DNA of 5,786 nt from Deltaproteobacteria bacterium (lineage in GTDB: Bacteria; Desulfobacterota; UBA8473): contig JAUXHQ010000138.1 in assembly GCA_030621455.1 (NCBI GenBank), positions 1 to 5,786 of the forward strand. Reading direction: 5' to 3'. A program made the translations under genes and the position numbers. The notes beneath the pieces are model-generated. The model did no database searches, was not told the origin of the DNA, and was given only the letters and a program-made list of their open reading frames with translations. Positions 5,653 to 5,786 of the stretch are shown here, one piece after another (within the stretch, counting starts at the first letter, position 1; the number at the start of each line of letters is the position of its first letter).

Positions 5653-5674
5653 GGGCACGTTGCAATGTGCCCCT
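5651..5674. terminator. Hairpin at the MFS stop codon, possible terminator
   Basis: AGGGGCAC (5651-5658) pairs exactly with GTGCCCCT (5667-5674) around an 8-nt loop that itself contains TTGCAA. The stem begins within the TAG stop codon (5650-5652). It is GC-rich and well placed for ending the MFS transcript, but the downstream sequence AAGTTTCC lacks a U-tract. It may act as a mRNA 3'-end stabiliser or belong to the neighbouring repeat, which starts 2 bp later. Confidence 0.5.
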
Positions 5675-5676
5675 AA

Positions 5677-5786
5677 GTTTCCATCCGGAAATGGCCCTTT
5701 TTCCCCTGAGCTGCGTTCTCCTCGGGTTTCCGCCTGCGACGTACGCTAATGTATGCCTCGGCGAAAACCCTCGTGCGGCCTTACTC
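5677..5786. repeat. Giant hairpin repeat, copy 2 (cut by window edge)
   Basis: The sequence matches the first 110 bp of copy 1 (4066-4175) in the same orientation, without gaps, with 12 differences counted by eye (about 89% identity). It begins GTTTCCA at 5677 and keeps the inner stem GGGTTTCCGCC (5724-5734) with GGCGAAAACCC (5760-5770). The right quarter, including the closing inverted end, lies beyond the window. Its left end also carries a local TTTCC/GGAAA hairpin (5678-5691) that is weaker in copy 1. Confidence 0.85.

Overview
The window holds a compact ferrous-iron uptake (Feo) operon on the minus strand. On one side it meets the tail of a probable NUDIX hydrolase gene. On the other side, divergently transcribed, is a UMF1/Atg22-type MFS transporter. 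GC content is moderate. The Feo layout (Fur regulators, FeoA, FeoB, small Cys-rich membrane protein) and the sequence style suggest an anaerobic Gram-negative bacterium, perhaps of the Desulfobacterota (former Deltaproteobacteria). That placement is inferred from gene style only; there is no rRNA or phylogenetic marker here.

Layout, left to right. 1-186 (+): C-terminal end of a probable NUDIX (CoA-pyrophosphatase-like) hydrolase. 195-371 (-): a 58-residue FeoB-associated Cys-rich membrane protein. 418-2505 (-): FeoB, the GTPase-coupled Fe(II) permease. 2521-2760 (-): stand-alone FeoA. 2807-3481 (-): a Fur-like domain fused to a C-terminal FeoA domain. 3504-3953 (-): a conventional Fur repressor. 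3954-4356: a 403-bp divergent intergenic region holding a Fur-box-like palindrome set into a sigma70-type promoter, then a 143-bp giant imperfect hairpin repeat and a second small hairpin. 4357-5652 (+): MFS transporter. 5651-5674: a hairpin at the MFS stop codon. 5677-end: a second copy of the hairpin repeat, cut by the window edge.

How it works together (inference). The five minus-strand genes are separated by 15-46 bp and should be one transcript, read from the promoter at about 3998-4026. With iron present, the first gene product (Fur) would bind the palindrome at 3976-3998 and shut off the operon, including its own gene. When iron is scarce, FeoB with FeoA and the small Cys-rich protein would import Fe(II). 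The second regulator is the most unusual gene. It keeps the Fur metal-sensing and zinc sites, has lost the usual Fur recognition-helix residues, and carries a FeoA/SH3 domain, as DtxR-type regulators do by independent design. It may link the transporter or iron state to regulation rather than being an ordinary Fur.

The two hairpin repeat copies flanking the MFS gene are about 89% identical by eye without gaps. They show at least one base-pair-preserving double change, so they look like a structured dispersed repeat or MITE-like element.
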